Below are positions 1-9,239 of a stretch of 52,453 nt of DNA, one piece after another. Location of the stretch: the NCBI RefSeq assembly GCF_003253745.1, contig NZ_MZXV01000012.1, positions 1 to 52,453 on the forward strand. Reading direction: 5' to 3'. The notes under the pieces were generated by a model. It made no database searches and had not been told where the DNA came from. It saw only the letters and a program-made list of their open reading frames with translations. This stretch comes from Mesorhizobium kowhaii (GTDB lineage: Bacteria > Pseudomonadota > Alphaproteobacteria > Rhizobiales > Rhizobiaceae). Numbering within the stretch: position 1 is the first letter of the stretch; every line of letters begins with the position of its first letter. The position numbers and the translations under genes were made by a program.

Positions 1-125
1 TCCAGGCTCTGAAACGTTCCGCCGAGCCGGACGATATCGGCGGTGTCGTCGCCTTCCTCGCCTCCGACGACGCGCGCTGGATCAGCGGCGACACCATCCG
101 GGTCGACGGCGGCTCGAAGCTCTGA
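1..125 (+). CDS. SDR family oxidoreductase, C-terminal fragment
   Basis: The reading frame is open from base 3 and ends at TGA 123-125; the 5' part lies outside the window. The 40 visible residues contain [21 protein letters not shown] and end in [11 protein letters not shown]. This is the standard C-terminus of classical short-chain dehydrogenases (xVxFLxSxxAxxxxGxxxxVDGG), which form the last helix and strand of the Rossmann fold. The substrate cannot be inferred because the catalytic Tyr-Lys and the cofactor-binding glycines are missing. It runs in the same direction as the MFS gene 30 bp downstream and may share its transcript. Confidence 0.85.
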   Translation, partial: QALKRSAEPDDIGGVVAFLASDDARWISGDTIRVDGGSKL

Positions 126-155
126 AGCCTCTCCGCCAGCGCCAGGAGCGTGCCG

Positions 156-1448
156 ATGTCAGTCGTCCGAAGAGAAAGGTCATCAAACCGTACTGTAAGG
201 TCCGGACCTTTGGCACTCGGCCGACAGGCGAGCTTCTGGGTGTCGGCAGGCGTTGTCGTTCATACCTTCTGGAGCAGCGCCGCACCGGCCATGACCTACC
301 AACTCTATGCCGAGGAATGGCACCTGACCCATACGGTAACGACCGGCATATTCGCGATCTATCCCATCGTCGTCGTCACCATCCTTATCCTCTTCGGGGA
401 CATCTCCGACCATATCGGCCGCCGGACGACGATGCTGCTGGGACTTGGCGCATCGCTCATCGGCGCGTTCCTGTTCGCTGTCGCGCCTAACGTATTGTGG
501 CTCTTCGCTGGTCGTGCCGTCATGGGCGTTGGCGTCGGCCTAACCGCCGGGCCTTCGACGGCGGCAATGGTGGAGTTCAGCGCCGAGGGACAGGCGAAGC
601 GGGCCGCATCCATCACAGCCGCCGCCCAGGCATTTGGTTTCGTCGCGGCTTTGCTCCTCGGCGGCGCGCTGACGCAATACGCGCCGTGGCCCACCCATCT
701 CAGCTTCTGGGTCCTGTTCGCCCTGATCGCGCTGCTGTTCGCCGCCACCTGGTTCCTGCCTCGCCATGTCGGCGGCCAAGCGTCCAGCCGCTGGCGTCCG
801 AAGGTTCCATCCTTGCCGCCCGGATTGCGGCCGGCCTTCACGCTTGCATCGATTGCGGTGACGACGGCCTATACCCATGGCGTGCTGATCCTGTCGCTCG
901 GCGGGCAAGTGGCCCGTGACCTGGTCGGTTCACCCAACGCTTTCGTCAATGGTGCTGCGCTCTCACTCTTCGCGATCACGTCCGGCGTTCTCGGGATCGT
1001 CGCCCGGGACCTTCGTCCGCGGCCAGCGATGATGCTGGGGGCGATAGCCTCCGCCGTCGGCATGGGGCTGCTCGCTCTTTCCGTCGCATGGCACGGGTTG
1101 TGGATTTTCCTCGCCGCGACGGCAATGAGCGGTGTCGGCTACAGCCTGCTTTTCCTTGGCGGCCTTACGTTGATCAACGGCGCGGTCGCCACTGAGCGCC
1201 GCGGTGGTGTGCTCTCGGCCGTCTATCTGTTCGCCTATTTGTCGCTCGGCATCGTAGCGGTCGTACTCGGCGCTATCGCCACGCAACGAGGGCTTGGTCT
1301 CGCAGTCGACCTCGGAGCCGGCATTATCACCCTGCTCAGCCTCGTCACGATTGGCTTGATCGCGATGCTGGGGATGAGCGTGAATACGCCGGCCATTCCT
1401 TCAACCGCCGACACAGCTCGGCGCTTAACCGACCGACCTGAAGAATGA
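156..1448 (+). CDS. MFS transporter
   Basis: About 430 residues with twelve hydrophobic segments, the size of a classical major facilitator carrier. The loop after TM2 reads GDISDHIGRRTTMLLG, the MFS signature (GxxxDxxGRRxxxL). Motif C-like glycines (GVGVGLTAGPSTAA) lie in TM5, as in drug/proton antiporters. A GTG at 150 is also in frame, but the AGGAG at 143-147 is correctly spaced only for ATG 156. A cytoplasmic-membrane exporter of a small organic compound is most likely; the substrate is unknown. It follows the SDR fragment and precedes the SnoaL gene by 10 bp, so the three are probably co-transcribed. Confidence 0.85.
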   Translation: MSVVRRERSSNRTVRSGPLALGRQASFWVSAGVVVHTFWSSAAPAMTYQLYAEEWHLTHTVTTGIFAIYPIVVVTILILFGDISDHIGRRTTMLLGLGASLIGAFLFAVAPNVLWLFAGRAVMGVGVGLTAGPSTAAMVEFSAEGQAKRAASITAAAQAFGFVAALLLGGALTQYAPWPTHLSFWVLFALIALLFAATWFLPRHVGGQASSRWRPKVPSLPPGLRPAFTLASIAVTTAYTHGVLILSLGGQVARDLVGSPNAFVNGAALSLFAITSGVLGIVARDLRPRPAMMLGAIASAVGMGLLALSVAWHGLWIFLAATAMSGVGYSLLFLGGLTLINGAVATERRGGVLSAVYLFAYLSLGIVAVVLGAIATQRGLGLAVDLGAGIITLLSLVTIGLIAMLGMSVNTPAIPSTADTARRLTDRPEE

Positions 1449-1458
1449 GGAGAATGAT

Positions 1459-1860
1459 GTGACCAAGACCACTCCGGAACAGAACAAGGCGCTCGTGTTG
1501 GAGGCCTTCGACACGCTGTTCAACAAGCGCGACTACGAAGCCGCTGCGCACTTTTGGTCAGCGAGCTACATCCAGCACAGCGCTCACATCGAGCCCGGCC
1601 GCGACGGGTTGTTCGACCTGATCCGCAGTTCGCCTGACACTCTGCGTTACGAACACCAGCTGATCTTGGCGGAGGGTGACTACGTTATCGTCTATGGCCG
1701 ATTCAGGGGCAACGGCCAGCCCGCTGCCTGGGTAGCGGCTGACGTGGTCAGGATGGAGGGCGGTCGCTTGGCCGAGCACTGGGACGTGCTTCAGGACGAG
1801 GCGACCGAGGTCGAATCGAAAAGCGGGCGACCGATGTTCGGCGACCGGTTTCCTGGCTGA
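1459..1860 (+). CDS. SnoaL-like / NTF2-fold protein
   Basis: 133 residues, a single small alpha+beta domain. It has the hallmarks of the bacterial SnoaL-like group: an N-terminal helix (NKALVLEAFDTLFNKRDY), then YIQHSAHIEPGRDGL, a central strand with LAEGDYVIVYGRF, and C-terminal DVVRMEGGRLAEHWDVLQ. Members are cyclases, isomerases, hydrolases or non-enzymatic binders, so activity cannot be assigned. The GTG start at 1459 is preceded by GAGGAG. It is the first of four such proteins in this window (also near 10490, 17048 and 20201), three of which share the RxxxGKxxEHWDVLQ-type ending. Confidence 0.85.
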   Translation: MTKTTPEQNKALVLEAFDTLFNKRDYEAAAHFWSASYIQHSAHIEPGRDGLFDLIRSSPDTLRYEHQLILAEGDYVIVYGRFRGNGQPAAWVAADVVRMEGGRLAEHWDVLQDEATEVESKSGRPMFGDRFPG

Positions 1861-2832
1861 AAATTTCGATCGAAGATGTTCGCGCCTGCGGAAGTCCGCG
1901 ATAGGCGCTGGCACATCCCAAGGCACAAATCCCCATAGGCAATCGTCTGCGGCCCGCAGTTCCTGCATGAGAGACTTTCGTACGCCTGACGGCACCCGAA
2001 ACCCTTCAGCATATCAGCCACACAGGCAAACTTTGCCGCCGCCCAGAAGCAGACATCGCGCATAACTAGTTGCAAGGCCGTAGTTTCTTAGAGCAGCCGG
2101 AACAAGAGACGCCGCTTGCGCGACTAAGGCTCGCGGCGAAGGGGGCGGACTATTCAACTATTACGCGATTACCGACTCGCTGGTCGAGGTGCTCGAATTG
2201 CCGCAGAGGCGGTCAAAATAGTAGCAGGTCTGGGAAAGACGCAAGCTTGCGCCCCCTGCTTGGATTGCGCTGTCCATGACAGGAATGAAATTCAGCCTCG
2301 CCGAAGTGACTACCAGCGGCGACTACGCCATCGACCCCCCCCTCAAGATGTCATCGATGGTGCCTTTGAGGAGGCGGTTGCAGTCGGAGCGGCCTAGGTC
2401 GCGCCTGCATATGCAGCGGTGAAAATTTCAAGGAGATCAAGGCAGGCATCGATCCGCTCGCTCTTCTTGCAACGGGCAGGTGAGCCGTGGACCACGAAGT
2501 GGAGAGCTGAGATGAGAACGATGGCGGCCGTGATGGATAAAAAGGGGGGCGGCGGCGGTTCGAGGATCTGGTCCTCGATTCGCTGCGCGCCGACGAGGTG
2601 CGCGTTCGCAGTGTGGCGACGGACATGTGCCAGACCGCCATTTTGGCGTGAGGTTAAAAATCCTCGAACTCTGCCGTCCGGAAAACATGGTAGAAATCGA
2701 CTCTTCTTCGACATACGAAGAGGGGAGATAGGGTGCTAGGACACAGCAAGACGCTGGTGATGCCTTTCCAGCGAGCCTCGGCAGATCGGAACAAGGCGTG
2801 AAGGAGGCAGGGGTACATCTACGGAGCGTGAA
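1861..2832. other. Long non-coding stretch with decayed gene debris
   Basis: Nearly 1 kb without an intact gene. Short open stretches exist on both strands but none has a ribosome-binding site plus coherent protein-like sequence. The only recognisable remnant is an alcohol dehydrogenase N-terminus near 2515-2651, listed separately. Other short protein-like patches (around 2140-2210 and 2420-2480) could not be tied to a family. The region reads as an old recombination or deletion scar. Confidence 0.6.
2515..2651 (+). pseudogene. Zn-dependent alcohol dehydrogenase N-terminal remnant, frameshifted
   Basis: In one frame an ATG at 2512 is followed by RTMAAVMDKKGG. One base over, the next frame reads RFEDLVLDSLRADEVRVRSVATDMCQTAILA and then stops at a TGA ending at 2651. 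Together these match the N-terminus of medium-chain, zinc-type alcohol dehydrogenases (aryl-alcohol type: xxFExxxVxLxxPRADEVxVRIVATGxCHTDxL). The catalytic Cys survives but the following His is Gln. A G-run at 2545-2551 is the likely frameshift site. Nothing downstream continues the enzyme. Confidence 0.6.
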
Positions 2833-3792
2833 ATGGTGCCAGGTAATCCATTGCTGAAAATTGCTGTCCTTGATGACTACCAGAACGCCGCCTTCTCGAG
2901 CGCCGACTGGTCGGTGCTCGAGGGAAAGGCAATCGTGACGATATTCCATGATCACGCTGCGCTCGCCGACGACGTCGTTGCCCGACTGCAACCTTACGAC
3001 GTGGTATGCGTAATGCGAGAGCGCACGCCGCTGACGCGCGAAATCATCGAGCGCTTGCCCCATCTGCGCCTGATCGCGTCGACGGGGCTGGGGAATGCAT
3101 CGATCGATCTCAATGCCGCGGCCGAGCGCAACATCGAAGTCATCCATACCGGGTATCGCGCGACGGCGACCGTTGAGCTTACCTGGGCGCTAATTTTGGC
3201 CTCGGCGCGCAACCTTGCCGCAGAACACGCGTTTTTGCGCGCCGGCGGATGGCAGCTCTCGGTCGGAGATGAGTTGGCCGGGCGCACCCTAGGCATATTA
3301 GGCCTTGGCAAGATAGGCAGCGCGGTCGCGCGGATAGGCAACGCATTCGGAATGCAGGTCATCGCTTGGAGCGAGAACTTGACCGCGGCACGCGCCGCGG
3401 AGGCAGATGCAAGCCTGGTGAGCAAGGACGAGCTGTTCCAGCGGTCGGACATCGTCACCATCCATCTTGTCCTTAGCGGGCGTTCGCTGGGGTTGGTGGG
3501 CGCGCGCGAACTGGGACTGATGAAGCCCACGGCGCGGCTGGTGAACACGTCGCGCGGGCCGATCGTGGTCGAGGCCGATCTCATCCATGCACTTCAGGCC
3601 GGCAAAATAGCGGGCGCGGCACTCGACGTTTTTGAACAGGAACCGCTGCCGATCGGGCATCCGTTCCGTAGCTTGCCGAACGTCCTGGCCACACCGCATA
3701 TCGGGTACGTCGCGCGAGACCTCTACGCCCGGTTCTACCAGGATACGGTTGCCAATATCCTCACCTGGATCGACCGTCGGAATACCGCCTAG
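2833..3792 (+). CDS. D-2-hydroxyacid dehydrogenase family protein
   Basis: 319 residues, usual size for the family. An N-terminal catalytic half (LKIAVLDDYQNAAF) leads to a Rossmann domain with the NAD(P) motif GILGLGKIGSAVA near residue 155. Catalytic residues are in place: Arg in VNTSRGPIV (about 240), Glu in ALDVFEQEPLP (about 268) and His in ATPHIGY (about 288). It should reduce a 2-oxoacid or oxidise a D-2-hydroxyacid in the cytoplasm; the exact substrate (glyoxylate, hydroxypyruvate, phosphoglycerate) is not determinable. ATG 2833 is preceded by GGAG. The gene stands alone after a decayed region. Confidence 0.88.
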   Translation: MVPGNPLLKIAVLDDYQNAAFSSADWSVLEGKAIVTIFHDHAALADDVVARLQPYDVVCVMRERTPLTREIIERLPHLRLIASTGLGNASIDLNAAAERNIEVIHTGYRATATVELTWALILASARNLAAEHAFLRAGGWQLSVGDELAGRTLGILGLGKIGSAVARIGNAFGMQVIAWSENLTAARAAEADASLVSKDELFQRSDIVTIHLVLSGRSLGLVGARELGLMKPTARLVNTSRGPIVVEADLIHALQAGKIAGAALDVFEQEPLPIGHPFRSLPNVLATPHIGYVARDLYARFYQDTVANILTWIDRRNTA

Positions 3793-3974
3793 ACAGCCGG
3801 AATTGTCACTCAGGTTACGAGGCCAACCTAAGTGGCCGCGCCGCCGGCCGATCGGCGGTTCGTGTCCCGAATGGTTGCATTAATGTCCTTGGCGCGAATG
3901 CGCCGTGAGCGACATCCTCGACCAAGTTTCGGCACAAAGGGATTTGCTTCATCGAAGACCTGTAGGGGCAGTCA

Positions 3975-5099
3975 ATGAGTGAGGGAACAAGTGGGCAGGC
4001 TGGAGACGCCGCGGAAGCAGACCGGCGGAGCTGGCGCTGGCTTTTCACCATGCTGCGCGTGGCGGTACTGGTCGCTGCCGTATGGCTAGTTTGGTTCGTC
4101 GCCAGCAACTGGGACCGGTGGACCGGATCGGCTCGGTTTGTGTCGACGAACAACTCCTTTGTCGCCGGCGACCTGACGCCCTTGGCGGCCCGTGTCGCAG
4201 GCTACATCTCGCAGGTGGCCGTCGACGACTATCAGGCAGTACGCAAGGACCAGCTGATCGCCGAGATCGATGCGTCCGATTACCAAGCGCAACTCGCGTT
4301 AGCGCGGGCGAACCTGGAGGCGGCGCAAGCCACACTCGCCAACATCGCCAACCAGAAGGACGTGCAGGGGGCGCTGGTTCGGCAGGCTGCCGCGAACATC
4401 GAGGCATCCGAGGCCGATGTGGTGCGCTACGAGCTGGAGGCCAAGCGCCAGCACACGCTCCTGAATAGCGGCACGGCAGGGACGCAGCAGTCAGTCGAAC
4501 AGGCCGATGCCAACGCCAAGCGCGCGGTGGCTCAGAAAGCAATCAATACGGCTCAGCTTGACCAGCAGAAGGCTATTCTGGCCGGCCTCGATATCCAAGA
4601 ACGCCAGATCAAGGCTCAAAGCGAAGCGGCCGCGGCTCAGGTTCAGCTGGCGTCCAATAATCTCGGATACACGCGCATTCTGGCTCCCGCCGATGGGCTG
4701 GTAGGCCAGCGGCTTGTTCGATCCGGTCAGTTCGTCAACGTCGGGACGCAGGTCATTGCCGTCATGCCGCTTCCCAAAATCTGGGTGGTGGCGAATTTCA
4801 AGGAAACGCAGATGACGAACGTGCGCGTTGGCCAGCCGGCGCGCATCACTGTCGATGCATTCCCCGACCTGGCCCTCACCGGGCATGTAGAAAGCTGGTC
4901 ACCGGGGACCGGCAGCACTTTTGCACTGTTGCCGCCGGACAACGCGACCGGCAACTTCACGAAGGTCGTGCAAAGGGTACCGGTCAAAATCGTGCTCGAC
5001 GGCAATCCGGCGCTTGGGACCCTGGTGCGTCCAGGAATGTCGGTGGAGGCGCGTATCGACACTGGAGACCCTGCATCGCCGCCGGCGCTTCGGCCATGA
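3975..5099 (+). CDS. HlyD/EmrA-type membrane fusion protein
   Basis: 374 residues: a short cytoplasmic N-terminus, one TM helix around residues 22-45, then a periplasmic adaptor. It has biotinyl-lipoyl-like halves (FVAGDLTPLAARVAGYISQVAVDDYQAV near 60-85 and SNNLGYTRILAPADGLVGQRLV near 225-245) around a long coiled coil of Ala/Gln-rich heptads (about 100-215), and a beta-barrel segment (WVVANFKETQMTNVRVGQPARI). This is the EmrA class that links an inner-membrane MFS pump to an outer-membrane channel. The stop codon overlaps the start of the DHA2 gene (ATGA at 5096), so the two are translationally coupled. No outer-membrane factor gene is nearby. Confidence 0.88.
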   Translation: MSEGTSGQAGDAAEADRRSWRWLFTMLRVAVLVAAVWLVWFVASNWDRWTGSARFVSTNNSFVAGDLTPLAARVAGYISQVAVDDYQAVRKDQLIAEIDASDYQAQLALARANLEAAQATLANIANQKDVQGALVRQAAANIEASEADVVRYELEAKRQHTLLNSGTAGTQQSVEQADANAKRAVAQKAINTAQLDQQKAILAGLDIQERQIKAQSEAAAAQVQLASNNLGYTRILAPADGLVGQRLVRSGQFVNVGTQVIAVMPLPKIWVVANFKETQMTNVRVGQPARITVDAFPDLALTGHVESWSPGTGSTFALLPPDNATGNFTKVVQRVPVKIVLDGNPALGTLVRPGMSVEARIDTGDPASPPALRP

Positions 5100-6709
5100 A
5101 CCTGACATCCGCACCGATCACCGCCGTCGGCAAGGCATTACAGCCCCCAGGCCCGGCGCCGATGCGCATGAGTGCCGCATCGGTGAGACCCTACATCGGC
5201 ATCCTGGGCGTTTTGCTCGGATCCATTATGTCGGTCCTCGGCACACGGGTAACGGGGCTCGGTATTGCCGACCTGCGTGGGGCGCTGCATTTCGGTTTTG
5301 ACGAAGGCGCCTGGATGACGACGAGTTTCGGCATCGGCCAGATGATGATCGGTGTGTGTTGCCCCTATCTCGGCGGCATCCTCGGAATTCGGAGGGTATT
5401 GCTGGGGGGAATCGTCGTCTTTTTCGCGGCGAGCGCATTGGCGCCCCTATCCCCCAACCTTTCAGCCTTCATGGCAATGCAGTTCTTGGCCGGCATTGGG
5501 TCTGGAACATTCATTCCCCTCACAGTCGGCTTCATCGCGCGCAATCTGCCATCCCGGCTGATCGTCTACGGACTTGCGGTTTACGCGATGAACTCCGAGC
5601 TGTCGCAGAATGTAGCCGCGTCGCTTGAAGGCTGGTACTCGGACAATCTGACCTGGCAATGGATCAACTGGCAGTACTGCTTGGCGCTGCCGTTGATGTT
5701 TATCTGCGTCCTCATCGGAATACCCCGCGAGGAGGTCAAGACCGACCTGGTCGCCAGACTCGACTGGCCTGGATTGGCCTATGCGGGCATTGGTTTCAGC
5801 CTGCTTTACGCGGGCCTCGATCAAGGAAACCGGCTAGACTGGACGAACAACGGTCTGGTCAACGGATTGCTGGTTTCCGGCGCGGTGCTGACCTCGGTTT
5901 TTGTCGTGCGTGAGCTTTTCGTCGCGCAGGCTCCTTTCATCAATCTACGCCTTCTGCTGCAGCATCATCTCGTACTGCTGCTGCTCCTGCTTGCGGGCTA
6001 TCGGTTCATCATCCTCTCAACCAGCTACATTATTCCAAGCTATCTTCAGGCGGTGCAGGATTTTCGTGAGCTGCAGGTGGGCGCCGTACTCCTGTGGATC
6101 GCGTTGCCGCAGTTCGCGATTGTGCTCCCGCTCGGCTTCCTGCTCGCGCGTGCGGATGCCCGCTGGGTTTTGGCGGCCGGAGCCACCCTGGTCGGTATCG
6201 CCTGTCTGATGGCGGCCCAGTTGACCAGTGTTTGGGCGACGGACGACTTCCTGCCATCCCAGCTGTTGCAGGCGTTGGGGCAGTCATTCGCACTTACTGC
6301 GCTGGTGGTCCTTATTGTGCAGTCGATCAACCCGGCGGACGTGTTGACGATCGGTGCCCTTCTTCAGATAAGCCGGCTGTTCGGGGGCGAGATCGGCACT
6401 GCTTTCATGCAGACTTTTGTGCGTCAACGCACTCAGATCCACTCCAACCTGATCGGTCAGCACATTGACGGTCTATCGGTCCTGACGGCAGATCGGCTGA
6501 CGCTGCTTCGCGCCGCGGTCAGCGCGCATACTTCGGATGTTGCGATCGCCTCAGCCCAGGCGACTAGGTTGCTGGCCTCTGCCGTGGCCAGACAGGCAGC
6601 CGTACTCGCCTACATAGATGGCTTTGTGGCCGCTGCTGTCGGCGCAGCAATCTGCCTCGTGGCGACGGCGCTCCTGCCGCGGTTCAGATTCCCCAGCAGC
6701 CCCCCATAG
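5096..6709 (+). CDS. DHA2-family MFS multidrug efflux transporter (EmrB-like)
   Basis: 537 residues with about 14 hydrophobic segments, the size and topology of the DHA2 (14-TM) drug:H+ antiporters. The early GIADLRGALHFGFDEGAWMTTSFGIGQMM resembles the EmrB TM1-TM2 region (NVAxPxIxGxLxxSxxQxxWVxTSY). A long loop between TM7 and TM8 carries QAPFINLRLL, also typical. It overlaps the adaptor gene by four bases (ATGA), so the pair forms one efflux system. Likely role is export of hydrophobic toxicants. Confidence 0.87.
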   Translation: MNLTSAPITAVGKALQPPGPAPMRMSAASVRPYIGILGVLLGSIMSVLGTRVTGLGIADLRGALHFGFDEGAWMTTSFGIGQMMIGVCCPYLGGILGIRRVLLGGIVVFFAASALAPLSPNLSAFMAMQFLAGIGSGTFIPLTVGFIARNLPSRLIVYGLAVYAMNSELSQNVAASLEGWYSDNLTWQWINWQYCLALPLMFICVLIGIPREEVKTDLVARLDWPGLAYAGIGFSLLYAGLDQGNRLDWTNNGLVNGLLVSGAVLTSVFVVRELFVAQAPFINLRLLLQHHLVLLLLLLAGYRFIILSTSYIIPSYLQAVQDFRELQVGAVLLWIALPQFAIVLPLGFLLARADARWVLAAGATLVGIACLMAAQLTSVWATDDFLPSQLLQALGQSFALTALVVLIVQSINPADVLTIGALLQISRLFGGEIGTAFMQTFVRQRTQIHSNLIGQHIDGLSVLTADRLTLLRAAVSAHTSDVAIASAQATRLLASAVARQAAVLAYIDGFVAAAVGAAICLVATALLPRFRFPSSPP

Positions 6710-6744
6710 CCAGCAGCTTCTGGCGGACGATGTCAGGCGATTTC

Positions 6745-7689
6745 CTATAGCTGGGCGAGGGGATGCGAAACGTTCCGGATCGCTTGGGGCGTCTGCCCGT
6801 AGCTTCGCAGGAAACTGCGGCGCATTCGTTCGCGGTCGCCGAAGCCTGTTTCCCTTGCAATTTCCTCGATGGGCAGCCGCCCTTGCTCCAGCATGTACCG
6901 CGCGGCTTCGAGGCGCAGGTTCTCGATGGCGCGCGCCGGCGACTGGCCGGTTTCGAGGCGAAACACACGCGTGAATTGGCGCGGACTCAGCCTTGCGGCT
7001 TCCGCGAGTCGTTCGACCGTCAGCGGCCCACGAAGGTTCTTCCTTGCAAACGCAAGCGCATCCTGAACGCGGTCGGACTTTGCGTCGAGTTCAAGCATCG
7101 CCGAATGCTGCGACTGTCCGCCTGCCCGCCGGTGGTGAACGACCATCATCTTCGCGGTGGCGCGAGCGAGATCGGCTCCCAGATCCCGTTCGACAAGGCC
7201 GAGAGCCATGTCGACGACGGCGGTCATCCCCGCGGAGCTCCACACTGGGCCATCCGCTATGAAGATGCGATCCATTTCGACCTTAACCTTGGGGAAACGC
7301 ACCTGGAGTTCCTGCGCCCAAGCCCAATGCGTCGTGGCCCGCCTTCCGTCAAGGATCCCGGCTTCAGCCAGCACAAATGCGGATAGGCACATTGACGCTA
7401 TGCGTCGCGTTTTTCTCGAGGCTTCCTGGAGGAACGCAGCAAGCGCCGGGCTCGGCTGTGTGCAACACACACCGGATCCCACCAACAGCGTGTCGAAAGG
7501 TCCGGCGTCCAGGGGTTCGGTATTTGTTATGCAACCGAAGGAGTTCGCGACCGGGCCGCCAAGTTCGGAAAGAAGGCTGATATTGTAAAGCTCTTCCCCC
7601 GAAATGAGGTTCACGGTTTCGAAGGTCGCAACTGTGCTGTAGGTCAGCACGTTGAAGCCAGCGGGCAGAACTAACCCTACGCGAAGCAT
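6745..7689 (-). CDS. GlxA-type transcriptional regulator (DJ-1/PfpI + AraC HTH)
   Basis: 314 residues. Residues 1-170 form a class I glutamine amidotransferase-like DJ-1/PfpI domain (RVGLVLPAGFNVLTYSTV, then RIASMCLSAFVLAEAGILDGRRATTHW, with the Cys at the nucleophile elbow). Residues 210-305 are a two-HTH AraC DNA-binding domain (LTVERLAEAARLSPRQFTRVF, then IEEIARETGFGDRERMRRSFLRSYGQTP). The family acts as ligand-responsive activators. It is convergent with the efflux operon (35 bp apart) and divergent from the MDR oxidoreductase, which is the most likely target. The palindrome at 7761-7774 lies between them. Confidence 0.9.
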   Translation of the reverse strand: MLRVGLVLPAGFNVLTYSTVATFETVNLISGEELYNISLLSELGGPVANSFGCITNTEPLDAGPFDTLLVGSGVCCTQPSPALAAFLQEASRKTRRIASMCLSAFVLAEAGILDGRRATTHWAWAQELQVRFPKVKVEMDRIFIADGPVWSSAGMTAVVDMALGLVERDLGADLARATAKMMVVHHRRAGGQSQHSAMLELDAKSDRVQDALAFARKNLRGPLTVERLAEAARLSPRQFTRVFRLETGQSPARAIENLRLEAARYMLEQGRLPIEEIARETGFGDRERMRRSFLRSYGQTPQAIRNVSHPLAQL

Positions 7690-7760
7690 GGCGGTCCCCT
7701 GGTCGACGGGCTAGTCGCTCTCGCCTCTTCAGTTCGCGGCCCGGGCGGCGACTGTGAAGG

Positions 7761-7774
7761 CGCCAAACTTGGCG
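7761..7774. promoter_or_regulatory. 14-bp inverted repeat between GlxA-type regulator and MDR gene
   Basis: CGCCAA-AC-TTGGCG is a perfect dyad with a 2-bp spacer, 71 bp upstream of the regulator start (7689). It lies in the only intergenic space shared by the two divergent genes, so it could be an operator. This is inference from symmetry and position. Confidence 0.3.
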
Positions 7775-7967
7775 GAGAATCTAACCGCACCGCTTGATGG
7801 GCTCAATGTCAGAAAAACCTCGATTCCCGCCATCCCCAGCGTGGCTTAAATCGAGGCATCTCCGACCTTGGCGGGCGGAACCATCGGCCGTAGGCTCCAG
7901 GAGTCCTCGCCGTTCCTCAAAAACTTTGCTTCCCAACTTGGAAAGCACCACACGGGGGCAAACCAGA

Positions 7968-8981
7968 TTGGAACAGTATCGCCAGATCGTCCTCGCTTCG
8001 CGACCTAAGGGCGTGCCTGTACCGAACAATTTCCGCTTGGAAACTGGAGCGGTTCCCAGCCCCGCCGAAGGGCAGCTCCTGCTCCGCACACAATATCTGT
8101 CACTCGACCCCTACATGCGCGGTCGGATGAACGCTGCCGAATCCTATGCAGCACCCGTCGAGGTTGGGGAGGTAATGGAGGGGGAGGTAATTGCCGAAAT
8201 TCTTGCTTCGCGCCATCCCCACTATCGCCAGGGAGAACTTGTACAGGCGAAGATCGGATGGCGGACCCACGCCGCCGTGGCTCCCGAAACCGTGCGTCGA
8301 GTCGAAACGAGGGGTAACGCTCCTACAACCGCCTTAGGCGTTCTTGGCATGCCGGGCTTCACAGCCTTTTCGGGTATGCGTGTAATCGGTCGACCCAGCA
8401 CCGGCGAGACCGTGGTCGTCGCCGCAGCCACTGGGCCTGTCGGCTCTCTTGTTGGCCAGCTCGCCAAGAGGGTCGGCGCACGAGCGATTGGTATCGCGAG
8501 CGGCGCGGCTAAGTGCGCCTACATCCGTGATCAACTCCGATTTGACGTTGCTATCGATCGCAATTCTGGTCGGCTCTCAGATGCCTTGGCGTGGGCCTGT
8601 CCAGACGGCATCGATGTCTATTTCGAGAATGTCGGAGGCCCGGTTTGGGATGCCGTCCTGCCGCTGCTCAATCGATACGCCCGCGTCCCTGTTTGCGGCC
8701 TGATCGCCCACTACAACGCCGCACAATCGCCCCCTGGTCCAACGTCCGCAGAAGTGATGCAGACTGTCCTCCGGCGCAGTGTTTTAATCAGGGGGTTCAT
8801 CAACGCGGAGTTTGCCACCGAGCATTATGACGCCTTTCTTGAGGAGGTAGGACCCTTGGTGAAGTCCGGCGACATTCGTTATCGGGAGGAAATCGTCGAC
8901 GGTCTGGAGGCAGCTCCGAACGCTTTCGTAGGCATGCTGGCGGGCCGGAATTTCGGCAAGCTGCTTGTCAGGGTTCATTGA
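7968..8981 (+). CDS. NADP-dependent MDR oxidoreductase (2-alkenal reductase / CurA-like)
   Basis: The family-like sequence begins at RQIVLASRPKGVPVPNNFRLE and covers about 335 residues, the usual size of leukotriene B4 12-hydroxydehydrogenase/CurA-type zinc-free medium-chain reductases. Signatures are YLSLDPYMRGRMNAAESYAA near residue 40, GMPGFTAFSGM near 125, the nucleotide motif VVAAATGPVGSLVGQLAK near 150, and DVYFENVGGPVWDAVLPLLN near 215. Family members reduce alpha,beta-unsaturated carbonyls with NADPH. No ATG fits. The frame stays open back to 7794 but that stretch does not look like the family; TTG 7968 is my choice and TTG 7938 is possible. There is no clear RBS, so the start is uncertain. 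Confidence 0.8.
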   Translation: MEQYRQIVLASRPKGVPVPNNFRLETGAVPSPAEGQLLLRTQYLSLDPYMRGRMNAAESYAAPVEVGEVMEGEVIAEILASRHPHYRQGELVQAKIGWRTHAAVAPETVRRVETRGNAPTTALGVLGMPGFTAFSGMRVIGRPSTGETVVVAAATGPVGSLVGQLAKRVGARAIGIASGAAKCAYIRDQLRFDVAIDRNSGRLSDALAWACPDGIDVYFENVGGPVWDAVLPLLNRYARVPVCGLIAHYNAAQSPPGPTSAEVMQTVLRRSVLIRGFINAEFATEHYDAFLEEVGPLVKSGDIRYREEIVDGLEAAPNAFVGMLAGRNFGKLLVRVH

Positions 8982-9028
8982 AACTACGCTCCATGAAAGT
9001 CCAAGCCGAGGCAGCCGTCTATGTTGAG

Positions 9029-9046
9029 CACTCCCAGCTGGGAGTG
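9029..9046. promoter_or_regulatory. 18-bp perfect palindrome
   Basis: CACTCCCAGCTGGGAGTG reads identically on both strands. It lies 48 bp after the MDR oxidoreductase stop and before the AT-rich block. There is no T-run after it, so an operator or protein-binding site is more likely than a terminator. Confidence 0.35.
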
Positions 9047-9239
9047 GCGCGCGTAGTCTCCCAGACTCTCGAGGCTCCTGCAATAACTAATTGGGGCATG
9101 CGCTATAATGTAGTTTCATACTTATACTTGCCTTTTCATCTAATGATGCTTTATTGTTATCGTATAACATTACAATTCAGGCATTTAGATGTGGAGCTTT
9201 CTTCAATTTTCCTTGGCTTGAACGGCAAGCCTGCGCCGA

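Noticed and set aside
3815..3870. GC-rich hairpin after the D-2-hydroxyacid dehydrogenase gene as a terminator
   Set aside because: CCGCC/GGCGG arms are present but no T-run follows, so it does not meet the usual intrinsic terminator pattern.
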